The notes beneath the pieces were generated by a model, which saw only the letters and a list, made by a program, of their open reading frames with translations, ran no database searches and was not told the DNA's origin. Below are positions 45,490 to 53,558 of a stretch of 64,000 nt of DNA, piece after piece (position 1 is the stretch's first letter; each line of letters begins with the position of its first letter). Source of the stretch: Fontibacterium meridianamericanum (lineage in GTDB: Bacteria > Pseudomonadota > Alphaproteobacteria > Pelagibacterales > Pelagibacteraceae); the NCBI GenBank assembly GCA_965235635.1, contig CBDDYR010000004.1:62001-126000 (forward strand), in the 5' to 3' direction. The position numbers and the translations under genes were made by a program.

Positions 45490-45830
45490 AAAATAATTAT
45501 TATTAATGATACAATGCCAACAACGGGAAGTATAGCCGAGTATAACATTATAAGTTTATTTAAAATTCCTTTGACACGTTCATCTTGGATGTAATCTTCA
45601 ACAATTTCACCTAGACCTAATTTTAAATGCAGGCCTGCAAATATTAAAAATAAAGTAAAAATAGTTATTGATAAATAGTTATCAAAAAAATCTAATGCCC
45701 CCGTGTAATCTTGATTAACTAAATCAACTAAGGAGTATAAAAAAAACAATAACAACGGTATTAGCACAACTGCGCTAACTCTTTGTATTATCCATTTATT
45801 TAAAGCATGATTTTTGATCATATAATCCAA
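45486..45830 (-). CDS. sdhD: Succinate dehydrogenase membrane anchor SdhD
   Basis: A 114-residue anchor with three hydrophobic helices. The start KNHALNKWIIQRVSAVVLIP and the haem/quinone-side FAGLHLKLGLGEIVEDYI fit SdhD. It binds haem b and ubiquinone with SdhC. It overlaps sdhC by 13 bases. Confidence 0.93.
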   Translation of the reverse strand: MDYMIKNHALNKWIIQRVSAVVLIPLLLFFLYSLVDLVNQDYTGALDFFDNYLSITIFTLFLIFAGLHLKLGLGEIVEDYIQDERVKGILNKLIMLYSAILPVVGIVSLIIIIL

Positions 45831-46189
45831 ATAAAAAATGTTGTTAAAATAGATAAAAATAAAACAATGATTCCAGAGAGATTTGCAGTTTTAATTTCAT
45901 AACCATAACCAAAATCCCACGAAAGATGTCTGATGCCATTAAACATGTGGTAAACGAATGACCATGTAAAACCCACCAAAATAAATTTACCTATGAAGCT
46001 TCTTAAAAATTTTTGATAAAAATTATAATATTCAGGTCCTAAAGCTAAAAATAAAATCCATAAAACTATTAAGAAAAATCCAGCAGTATTAATGACTCCT
46101 GTCAGTCTATGGGTGATTGATAATAAAGAAGAAAACTGCCACTTATAAATCTGAATATGAGGGGATAACGGACCAGAACTTTTTTCCAT
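45818..46189 (-). CDS. sdhC: Succinate dehydrogenase cytochrome b556 subunit SdhC
   Basis: A 123-residue three-helix anchor. LSPHIQIYKWQFSSLLSITHRLTGV contains the family's SxxHRxTG signature, here given in part, and the haem-ligand region HMFNGIRHLSWD follows. It begins the sdhCDAB set, 8 bases downstream of the broken asd on the same strand, so its transcription may depend on the leu-asd unit upstream. Confidence 0.95.
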   Translation of the reverse strand: MEKSSGPLSPHIQIYKWQFSSLLSITHRLTGVINTAGFFLIVLWILFLALGPEYYNFYQKFLRSFIGKFILVGFTWSFVYHMFNGIRHLSWDFGYGYEIKTANLSGIIVLFLSILTTFFIWII

Positions 46190-46197
46190 AAAAAATA

Positions 46198-47222
46198 TTA
46201 ATTATTTTTTATATACTTTTTAACCAAAACCTCCGCTATTTGCACTCCATTAAAGGCCGCACCTTTTAATAAGTTGTCCGAAACCACCCATAAATTAACT
46301 GCATTTTTTGTAGGATCTTTTCTAATTCTGGAAATATAAGTTAAAAAACTTCCAGTGCACTCAGCTGGAGTTGCATAGCCACCATTTTTTTGCTCGATCT
46401 ATAACTTTGCAACCTGGGGCTTTTGATTAAAATAGATCTAATTTGCTTTATATTAAATCTTTTTTTTGAATTCAATATTTACAGATTCAGAATGTGAAAC
46501 AAGAACAGGTACACGAACGCAAGTAGCTGTTAACTTTAATATTTTTATCTAATATTTTTTTAGTTTCATTTTCCATTTTCCACTCCTCTTTAGTGGAACC
46601 ATCTTTCATAAAAACATCAATATGAGGAATAACGTTAAAAGCTATTTGTTTTGTAAATTTAATTGGTTTAATCTTTTTTTTTGCAAGATAATTTTTAGTC
46701 TGAGAAATAAGTTCATCCATTGCAGCTTTTCCAGCTCCAGATACAGATTGATAGGTTGAGGTAACTACTCGAGTTATTTTAAACTTATCATGAAGAGGTT
46801 TTAAAGCTAACACCAATTGTGCTAGTCGAACAATTTGGATTTGAAATAATATTTTTCTTTCTATAATATTTAAGTGCATTTTCATTAACCTCTGGAACTA
46901 CTAAAGGGATATCTTTTAACATGTCTAAATTGTTTAGAATGCTCAATAACCGTTGAATACTTTGCAATCTTTGGAGCTAAAGTTTTTGCAAGCTTTGATC
47001 CTGCGCAAAAAAAAGTGATATGCGCTTTTTTAAAATCAAAATCTATCTAAATTTTTGAACTCTAATTTTTTTATTTCTAAAATTTATAAAACTCCCAGCA
47101 CTACGTTTTAGAAGATAATAAATATAAATATATTAACTGGAAATCTCTCTTCTTTCTAAAGCTTCTACCGTTTTCCTTCCCACATTACCGGTGCTGCCTA
47201 CAATTGCGATATTAACTTTCAT
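46198..47222 (-). pseudogene. asd: Aspartate-semialdehyde dehydrogenase, broken by at least eight frameshifts
   Basis: Read on the minus strand, the first frame gives MKVNIAIVGSTGNVGRKTVE and stops after 29 codons. Homology then jumps between all three frames: LLKRSAGSFINF, GSKLAKTLAPKIAKYSTVI, IPLVVPEVNENALK, the active-site NPNCST, LALKPLHDKFKITRVV through KKILDKNIKV (46885-46530), ATCVRVPVLVSHSES, and finally GGYATPAECTGSFLTYISR to the stop at 46198. The pieces are in the right order and cover the full ~338-residue family length with few obvious substitutions. Most shifts need removal of one base. Asd makes aspartate semialdehyde for diaminopimelate, threonine and methionine. The ATG follows the leuB stop directly. 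Confidence 0.9.
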
Positions 47223-48317
47223 TTATTTTAATTTAGAAATTACCAAATCTCCCATTTGTGAAGTTGAAACTTTTTTCTTTCCCTCTTCCATAATATCTGC
47301 TGTTCGATGGCCATCTTTTAAAACATCTTTGACTGCTTTATCAAGCATGTCGGCATCTTTATCCATATCAAAAGAATATCGGAGTGCCATAGAAAAACTT
47401 AATATTGATGCAAGCGGATTTGCAATATTTTTACCTGCTATATCAGGTGCTGAGCCATGACAAGGTTCATACATTGATTTAAATTTTCCATCTTTATTTT
47501 TTCCACTTAATGATGCGGATGGTAACATCCCAAGTGAACCCGTTAACATCCCAGCCTCATCTGAAAGCATATCACCAAATAAGTTATCCGTTACGATCAC
47601 ATCAAATTGTTTAGGATTTCTAACTAATTGCATCGCGCAATTATCCGCTAACATATGGCTAAGTTCTACATCTTTAAATTCTTTTTTGTGGAGTTCCTCT
47701 ACTTCTTCTCTCCATAATAAACCCGCTTCCATAACATTAGATTTCTCACATGAAGTCACTTTGTTATTTCTCTTTCTTGCAAGTTCAAAAGCAACTCTTG
47801 CAACTCTTTGAATTTCGCTTGATGTATAAGTATGAGTATTTATTCCTTTTTTCTCGCCATTAGATAATTTTTCAACCCCTCTTGGAGTTCCAAAATAAAT
47901 CCCTCCGGTAAGTTCTCGAACAATCATAATATCTAAATCAGAAACAACTTCCGGCTTTAAAGTTGAAGCATTCGCAAGTTCTTTAAAACAAATTGCAGGT
48001 CTTAAATTTGCAAATAACTCTAAATCTTTTCTAAGTCTTAAAAGAGCTCTTTCAGGTTTTTTTGAAAATTCTAATTTGTCCCACTTTGGACCACCCACCG
48101 CTCCTAATAAAACTGCATCACTTGCCAAAGCAATATCCATTACTTTATCAGTAATTGGAGTGCCATGTTTATCAAAAGAAATTCCTCCGGCTAATTCTTC
48201 GGTGATATCAAAATCTGCAGATTTATTTTTATTAAACCAAACAATAATTTTTTTAACCTCATTCATTACCTCTGGTCCAATTCCATCTCCAGCAAGAATA
48301 AGAAGTTTTTTTTTCAT
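47223..48317 (-). CDS. leuB: 3-isopropylmalate dehydrogenase
   Basis: A 364-residue NAD-dependent decarboxylating dehydrogenase of leucine synthesis. The start KKLLILAGDGIGPEVM, LLGAVGGPKWD, LRPA, the RELTGGIYFG motif and VTDNLFGDMLSDEAGMLTGS are conserved. The ATG at 48317, overlapping the leuD stop, is chosen over an upstream in-frame Met inside leuD. The broken asd starts on the next base after its stop. Confidence 0.97.
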   Translation of the reverse strand: MKKKLLILAGDGIGPEVMNEVKKIIVWFNKNKSADFDITEELAGGISFDKHGTPITDKVMDIALASDAVLLGAVGGPKWDKLEFSKKPERALLRLRKDLELFANLRPAICFKELANASTLKPEVVSDLDIMIVRELTGGIYFGTPRGVEKLSNGEKKGINTHTYTSSEIQRVARVAFELARKRNNKVTSCEKSNVMEAGLLWREEVEELHKKEFKDVELSHMLADNCAMQLVRNPKQFDVIVTDNLFGDMLSDEAGMLTGSLGMLPSASLSGKNKDGKFKSMYEPCHGSAPDIAGKNIANPLASILSFSMALRYSFDMDKDADMLDKAVKDVLKDGHRTADIMEEGKKKVSTSQMGDLVISKLK

Positions 48318-48919
48318 TAATAAAGCCAAGGAGTTAAATTTTTCTTTTTTTGTTCAAAGGTATTAATTTTTGCATCTTTTTTTAAAGTAAGAGCAATATC
48401 ATCATAGCCATTTAATAAACAATCTTTTCTAAACGGCTCAATTTCGAAATCAAAAGGTCTATTGTCTCCTTTGTGAATTTTTTGATCAATCAAATCTATC
48501 TCAATCTCTTTATTTTGTTTTGCAGCCTCCGATAATTCTTTGACCTGATTTTCTGGAAGAATAATTGGTAAAATTCCATTTTTAAAACAGTTGTTATAAA
48601 AAATATCTGCAAAACTTTCAGCAATAATACATCGAATACCAAAATCTAATAATGCCCATGGCGCATGTTCTCTTGATGATCCACAACCAAAATTTTTACC
48701 TGAAATCAAAATTTTAGCCTTATTGTAAGGCACATTATTTAAAATAAAATTTTTTATTGGGTTGCCTTTTTCATCATAACGCATCTCATAAAATAGAGCT
48801 GATCCAAGACCGGTTCTTTTAATAGTTTTTAAAAATTGTTTTGGAATAATCATATCCGTATCTACATTTGTGATCGGAAGATCAGCGGCAATACTTTTAA
48901 GCTTGGTAAATTTTTCCAT
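48317..48919 (-). CDS. leuD: 3-isopropylmalate dehydratase small subunit
   Basis: A 200-residue swivel subunit of isopropylmalate isomerase. The N-terminus has ADLPITNVDTDMIIPKQFL and the conserved core ILISGKNFGCGSSREHAPWAL. It pairs with LeuC. Its start overlaps the leuC stop by one base and its stop overlaps the leuB start. Confidence 0.97.
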   Translation of the reverse strand: MEKFTKLKSIAADLPITNVDTDMIIPKQFLKTIKRTGLGSALFYEMRYDEKGNPIKNFILNNVPYNKAKILISGKNFGCGSSREHAPWALLDFGIRCIIAESFADIFYNNCFKNGILPIILPENQVKELSEAAKQNKEIEIDLIDQKIHKGDNRPFDFEIEPFRKDCLLNGYDDIALTLKKDAKINTFEQKKKNLTPWLY

Positions 48920-50319
48920 TAAATAATCTTTCTAATATCTACAAATTTACCCTCGATTGCCGCAGCCGCTGCCATCACTGGGCTAACAAGATGTGTTCTT
49001 CCTCCTCGTCCTTGTCTTCCTTCAAAGTTTCTATTTGAAGTCGAAGCACATCTTTCTTTTGGTTTTAATTGATCCGGGTTCATTCCAAGACACATTGAGC
49101 ATCCTGGTTCTCTCCAATCAAATCCTGATTCTTTAAATATTTTATCTAAACCTTCTTTTTCAGCTTGTAATTTTACAAGTCCTGAGCCTGGAACAACAAT
49201 TGCATCCACACTTTTATTTACTTTTTTTCCTTTAACTATTTTTGCAACTTCTCTTAAATCTTCAATTCTTCCATTAGTGCAAGAGCCAATAAAAACCTTA
49301 TCAATTTTGATGTCCTGAATTGCGGTATTTGGTTCTAAGCCCATATAATCTAATGATCTTAATATAGATTTCTTTCTATCTTCATTTTTTTCTAAATTTG
49401 GATCAGGAACTTTCCCATTAATAGAAGCTGTATCTTGAGGACTTGTTCCCCAAGTGACAGTTGGCTCAATATCTTTTCCTTGTAAAAAAAGCTCTCGATC
49501 AAATTTAGCATCTTTATCAGTATATAAAGTGCTCCAATATTTTACTGCTTTTTCCCAATTATCTCCCTTAGGAGCCAAGGGTCTTCCTTTAATATAATCA
49601 AAAGTTTTTTGATCAGGAGCAACTAATCCAGCTCGAGCACCCGCTTCGATGCTCATATTACAAACTGTCATTCTTTCCTCCATAGAGAAATTTCTAAAAA
49701 CCTCTCCACAATATTCAATAACATACCCCGTTCCACCTGCAGTGCCGATCTTTCCAATAATAGATAAGATGACATCTTTAGCAGTTACTCCTAATGGTAA
49801 TTTACCATCCACACTAATTTTAAAATTTTTTGCTCGACTTTGAATTAAAGTTTGTGTTGCAAGAACATGTTCTACTTCAGAGGTTCCAATTCCAAAAGCT
49901 AATGCACCAAATGCACCATGAGTTGAAGTGTGGCTATCTCCACAAACAATTGTCATACCAGGTTGCGTAAATCCTTGTTCAGGACCAATAACATGAACAA
50001 TACCTTGTCGTTTATCTGTTAAGCCAAAAAATTCTATACCAAAATCTTTACAATTTTTAGAAAGTGTTTCTACTTGGATTGCAGATTCTTTATCAGATAT
50101 TCCTTTTGATCGATCAGTTGTTGGAACGTTATGATCAACGACTGCTAATGTTGAACCAGGTAATTTTACTTTTCTATTAGATAAACGTAAGCCCTCAAAT
50201 GCCTGAGGACTTGTTACTTCATGAACTAAATGCCTATCAATATATAAAAGTGAAGTTCCGTCATTTTGTTCATCAACTAAATGACTCTCCCATATTTTGT
50301 CGTAAAGTGTCTTTGCCAT
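48919..50319 (-). CDS. leuC: 3-isopropylmalate dehydratase large subunit
   Basis: A 466-residue aconitase-superfamily subunit with a [4Fe-4S] cluster. MAKTLYDKIWESHLV is the family N-terminus, so the ATG at 50319 is chosen over an upstream in-frame Met that would overlap rplS. VCGDSHTSTHGAFGALAFG, FIGSCTNGR and CSMCLGMNPD give the cluster region, although the last of these ends in NPDQL as in LeuC. It begins 16 bases after rplS. Confidence 0.97.
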   Translation of the reverse strand: MAKTLYDKIWESHLVDEQNDGTSLLYIDRHLVHEVTSPQAFEGLRLSNRKVKLPGSTLAVVDHNVPTTDRSKGISDKESAIQVETLSKNCKDFGIEFFGLTDKRQGIVHVIGPEQGFTQPGMTIVCGDSHTSTHGAFGALAFGIGTSEVEHVLATQTLIQSRAKNFKISVDGKLPLGVTAKDVILSIIGKIGTAGGTGYVIEYCGEVFRNFSMEERMTVCNMSIEAGARAGLVAPDQKTFDYIKGRPLAPKGDNWEKAVKYWSTLYTDKDAKFDRELFLQGKDIEPTVTWGTSPQDTASINGKVPDPNLEKNEDRKKSILRSLDYMGLEPNTAIQDIKIDKVFIGSCTNGRIEDLREVAKIVKGKKVNKSVDAIVVPGSGLVKLQAEKEGLDKIFKESGFDWREPGCSMCLGMNPDQLKPKERCASTSNRNFEGRQGRGGRTHLVSPVMAAAAAIEGKFVDIRKII

Positions 50320-50335
50320 TAAATAAAAACTAGTA

Positions 50336-50854
50336 TTACTTCTTTTTATTCTGAGCTTCTGTCTTTGGCGCTGAAGCTTTTTCCACATTTTTTGGAGCCT
50401 GTTCAACAGCTATATCTGTTTGTGCTTCAATATTTTGGACAGCCTCTTTTTTAGGTAAAGGTTGAATAATATCTACACCGATTTTTTTTCTAATTTTTTC
50501 AGTAATTCTAGCTGATTTACCAGTTCTTTCTCTTAAGTAATAAAGTTTTGCTCTTCTTACTTTTCCGCTTCTGATAACTTCAACTGATTCTACATTTGGA
50601 CTATGAACTGGAAATAATCTTTCAACACCCTCACCGAAAGAAATTTTTCTAACTGTAAAAGTAGAATTAATTCCTTTATTTTTTTTAGCAATACAAACCC
50701 CTTCATAAGCTTGCACTCTTTGTCTTTTTCCTTCAATAATTCGAACGTTTACTTTTAAAGTATCTCCCGGAGAAAATTCTGGAAATTTTTTTTCTCCAAT
50801 TTTCTTAATATGAAGTTTATCTAATTCGTCTATTCTCATTGTAGAAATTTGCAT
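50336..50854 (-). CDS. rplS: Ribosomal protein L19
   Basis: A 172-residue large-subunit protein. FSPGDTLKVNVRIIEGKRQR, RVQAYEGVCIA, SFGEGVERLFPVHSP and RRAKLYYLRERTGKSARI are the L19 core. A Lys/Ala/Gln-rich tail of about 50 residues follows. A start at 50839 (MRIDELDKL) is nearly as good. It is 10 bases after trmD. Confidence 0.97.
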   Translation of the reverse strand: MQISTMRIDELDKLHIKKIGEKKFPEFSPGDTLKVNVRIIEGKRQRVQAYEGVCIAKKNKGINSTFTVRKISFGEGVERLFPVHSPNVESVEVIRSGKVRRAKLYYLRERTGKSARITEKIRKKIGVDIIQPLPKKEAVQNIEAQTDIAVEQAPKNVEKASAPKTEAQNKKK

Positions 50855-50864
50855 TAAAATTTAG

Positions 50865-51551
50865 TTATTTATGATATTTTTCCCATAAGTCTTGTCTCTG
50901 GCGACGTGTTATATCCTCGGATTGTGCTAAGCGCCAGTCCTTAATTTTAGCGTGATTCCCAGACAAAAGTACTTCTGGAACAGTTCTTCCTTTCCACTCT
51001 TGGGGTTTTGTATATTGCGGATATTCTAATAAATTATTTTCAAAACTCTCTTCATTCAAAGAAGAAGAATTGCCAAGAACGCCCGGCAACAATCTAAGTA
51101 TGGTGTCTAAAAAAACAAACGCAGCTGTTTCACCACCGGATAAAATAAAATCACCAATACTTATTTCTCTTATCTTTCTTTCTTCTATAACTCTCTGATC
51201 AATTCCCTCAAAGTGTCCACAAATAAGATCTACTCCATTTTTTTGTGATAATTCTCTTGCAACTTTTTGAGTTAATAATTCACCTCTAGGACTTAGATAA
51301 ATAAGTTCATTTTTAGAGTTTTTAATATTCTTATCCAAACAATGATCTATTACATCGGCACGCATAACCATTCCACTTCCTCCACCAAAAGGAGTGTCAT
51401 CCACACTTCCGTGTTTATCTAAAGCATAGTCCCTGATGTTAACAACATCGAGTGACCAGATTTTATTTTCTCTAGCTCTTTTATAAAGCCCGATATCTAA
51501 AATCCCCGGAAAAAATTCTGGGTATAAAGTGAATATTTTCGCAGACCACAT
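50865..51551 (-). CDS. trmD: tRNA (guanine-37 N1)-methyltransferase
   Basis: A 228-residue SPOUT methyltransferase that prevents +1 frameshifting by methylating G37. The knot contains YLSPRG, CGHFEGIDQRVIE, ISIGDFILSGGETAA and LLPGVLGN. It lies directly between rpsP and rplS; rimM, usually between rpsP and trmD, is absent here. Confidence 0.98.
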   Translation of the reverse strand: MWSAKIFTLYPEFFPGILDIGLYKRARENKIWSLDVVNIRDYALDKHGSVDDTPFGGGSGMVMRADVIDHCLDKNIKNSKNELIYLSPRGELLTQKVARELSQKNGVDLICGHFEGIDQRVIEERKIREISIGDFILSGGETAAFVFLDTILRLLPGVLGNSSSLNEESFENNLLEYPQYTKPQEWKGRTVPEVLLSGNHAKIKDWRLAQSEDITRRQRQDLWEKYHK

Positions 51552-51556
51552 AATAG

Positions 51557-52006
51557 TTAATTTGCTTTTGGAGCCTCCGCTTCTGGTGCTTTTTCTTCAG
51601 CTTTTGGAGCTTGTGCTGGAGCTGCTTCCGCTGCTGGAGCTGCCGCTTCTGCTGCTGGAGCCGCTGGTGCTTCTTTTGGAGCTTGTGCAGCTTTTAATCT
51701 TTCTTGAGCTTTCTTTTTAGGCAAAGCTTTAATTGGATTATTTCTTTTTTCAGGAACAGGAGCTAGATTTGCAGCACCTAAAAACTTTGCAACTCTTAAG
51801 GTAGGCTTAGCTCCTATTTTAAGCCAATGAGTTATTCTTTCTGACTCTAAACTTAATCTTTCTGGTTTGCTTTTTGGTAATAACGGATTGAAGTATCCAA
51901 GTTTTTCAATAAATTTTCCATCTCTTGGGTTTCTAGAATCTGCAACTACGATTTGATAAAAGGGTCTTTTTTTTGTTCCCCCTCTAGATAGTCTTATTTT
52001 TAACAT
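51557..52006 (-). CDS. rpsP: Ribosomal protein S16 with Ala/Pro-rich tail
   Basis: A 149-residue small-subunit protein. The core is in the first ~85 residues: KIRLSRGGTKKRPFYQIVVAD, PRDGKFIEKLGYFNP and ITHWLKIGAKPT. A low-complexity tail of about 40 Ala, Pro, Glu and Lys residues follows, encoded by repetitive GCT/GCA-rich DNA that is far more GC-rich than its neighbours. The tail is not part of the family fold; similar but shorter tails occur in some Alphaproteobacteria. Confidence 0.96.
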   Translation of the reverse strand: MLKIRLSRGGTKKRPFYQIVVADSRNPRDGKFIEKLGYFNPLLPKSKPERLSLESERITHWLKIGAKPTLRVAKFLGAANLAPVPEKRNNPIKALPKKKAQERLKAAQAPKEAPAAPAAEAAAPAAEAAPAQAPKAEEKAPEAEAPKAN

Positions 52007-52018
52007 TTGTTTTCCTTT

Positions 52019-53380
52019 CTATTTTAGATTGTTAAATAACTCTGGAGGTATTCCATCTAAACCGCCAAAATCTCTTCCGCCACCTTGTGACATTCTTTTC
52101 ATCATGCCTGTCATCATTTTATGTTGTTTTAGAAGCTTGTTTACTAAAGCGATGTCAGTTCCTGAACCATTCGCTATTCTTTTTTTTCTAGAACCATCAA
52201 TAATTTTTGGATTGTCTCTTTCTTTTGGAGTCATTGATAAAATAACTGCCTCTTGTTTGCCAAGAAGACCTTCATCAATATCTGCTTCTTCTATTTGTTT
52301 TTTAATCTTAGAAATACCAGGAATCATTCCCAGAACCTTTCCCATGCCACCAATTTTTTTCATTTGTCTAAGCTGTTTTAAATAATCATTAAAAGTGAAT
52401 TGCCCTTTTTTAAAATTTTCTTCTAGTTCTTCAACTTCTTCTTTTTTTAAATTTTCAGATACTTTTTCAACAAGAGAAACCACATCTCCCATTCCTAAAA
52501 TTCTGTTTGCAATTCTTTCCGGATGAAATATTTCAAAATCGTCAATTTTTTCACCCACTCCTAAAAATTTAATAGGACAATTAGCAACTGACTTCATACT
52601 AAGAGCGGCACCACCTTTTCCATCGCCGTCTATTCTTGTTAAGATTATTCCAGTTAAATCGACTGTTTTTTTAAACTCACTCGCAATATTTACAGCGTCT
52701 TGTCCTGTTAAAGAGTCGGCAACTAAAAAAGTTTCAATTGGATTAATTATTTTTTTTAAATTATTCAACTCACTCATCATCATGCTATCAATTTGTGTTC
52801 GTCCGGCCGTATCAAAAATGATTACATCAGATCCTGATAAGGAAGCCGCTGCTAAAGTTCTTTGAGTAATTTCTATTGGAAGTTGTCCTTCTATAATTGG
52901 AATTGTTTGAATATTATTTTGACTACCTAATAATTCTAATTGTTTTTGAGCTGCTGGACGATAAACGTCTAAGCTCGATAACATCACTTTTTTATTAAAA
53001 TTCTTTTCAATAAATTTTGCAATTTTTGCTGATGTGGTTGTTTTTCCTGAACCCTGCAAACCCACAACCAATATTTTTGCCGGAGGAACTGTATTAAGAT
53101 TAATTTCTGATTTTTCGCTTCCTAAAATTTTAACAAGTTCATCAAATACAATTTTTACAAGAAATTGTCCTGGAGTTATGGATTTTAAAACTTCTTGACC
53201 GATTGCTTTTGGCTTAACATTTGCAATAAATTCTTTAGCAACGGAAAGAGCAACGTCTGACTCGAGAAGGGCCTGACGAATTTTACGTAATCCTTCATCA
53301 ACTTGTTTTTCATCTAATTGAGTGCTTTTATTAAAAAAAGAAAAAGCGGACTCAATTTTACTTGTTAAATTTTCAAACAT
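52019..53380 (-). CDS. ffh: Signal recognition particle protein Ffh
   Basis: A 453-residue SRP54 GTPase that delivers membrane proteins co-translationally. The N domain is followed by the G domain with GLQGSGKTTTSAKIA, DTAGRTQID, TRIDGDGKGGAALS and GVGEKIDDFE. The Met-rich M domain near the end, with MMTGMMKRMSQGG, binds signal peptides and SRP RNA. It has a good ribosome binding site (GGAG) and a structured leader. It heads ffh-rpsP-trmD-rplS and, apparently, the long leu-sdh run. Its partner ftsY is 1 kb away on the other strand. Confidence 0.98.
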   Translation of the reverse strand: MFENLTSKIESAFSFFNKSTQLDEKQVDEGLRKIRQALLESDVALSVAKEFIANVKPKAIGQEVLKSITPGQFLVKIVFDELVKILGSEKSEINLNTVPPAKILVVGLQGSGKTTTSAKIAKFIEKNFNKKVMLSSLDVYRPAAQKQLELLGSQNNIQTIPIIEGQLPIEITQRTLAAASLSGSDVIIFDTAGRTQIDSMMMSELNNLKKIINPIETFLVADSLTGQDAVNIASEFKKTVDLTGIILTRIDGDGKGGAALSMKSVANCPIKFLGVGEKIDDFEIFHPERIANRILGMGDVVSLVEKVSENLKKEEVEELEENFKKGQFTFNDYLKQLRQMKKIGGMGKVLGMIPGISKIKKQIEEADIDEGLLGKQEAVILSMTPKERDNPKIIDGSRKKRIANGSGTDIALVNKLLKQHKMMTGMMKRMSQGGGRDFGGLDGIPPELFNNLK

Positions 53381-53402
53381 TTTTTTTCTCCAGCAGCAAT
53401 CG

Positions 53403-53480
53403 CACTAGTGGGCGAATATCGCTGACTAGTGTTGATCTCCTTCATCAGAAGGACACCACAAAACCTGCTTATTTTTGTGG
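53403..53480 (-). ncRNA. Structured leader of ffh: three consecutive hairpins
   Basis: On the minus strand, between a likely promoter and the ffh ribosome binding site, three hairpins follow one another. The first is CCACAAAA/TTTTGTGG (53456-53480), the second TCCTTC/GAAGGA with a 4-base loop (53438-53453), and the third CACTAGT/ACTAGTG enclosing GCG/CGC (53403-53431). All stems are perfect over 6-8 pairs. This is far more pairing than other gaps of this AT-rich region show, which suggests a cis-regulatory RNA, perhaps for autoregulation of the operon. It does not contain the conserved core of the SRP RNA. No known class is recognised. Confidence 0.6.
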
Positions 53481-53494
53481 AAAATTTTATTAAA

Positions 53495-53521
53495 AGTATA
53501 TTTTACTATTTTAAAAGTCAA
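53495..53521 (-). promoter_or_regulatory. Candidate promoter for ffh
   Basis: On the minus strand TTGACT (53516-53521), a 15-base spacer and TATACT (53495-53500) lie upstream of the structured leader. The expected transcript would start near 53487, just before the first hairpin. The spacer is slightly short, hence moderate confidence. Confidence 0.5.
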
Positions 53522-53558
53522 TAATTGAGAATATTTGTAAGATACAACGACAAAATAG

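Noticed and set aside
53365..53445. A 26-codon upstream frame beginning MKEINTSQRY that overlaps the ffh start
   Set aside because: It has no ribosome binding site and its sequence is dictated by the leader hairpins; kept only as a note in the leader finding.
53403..53480. The SRP RNA (4.5S) next to ffh
   Set aside because: The hairpins lack the conserved GGUCAGG and GGAAG core of the SRP RNA.
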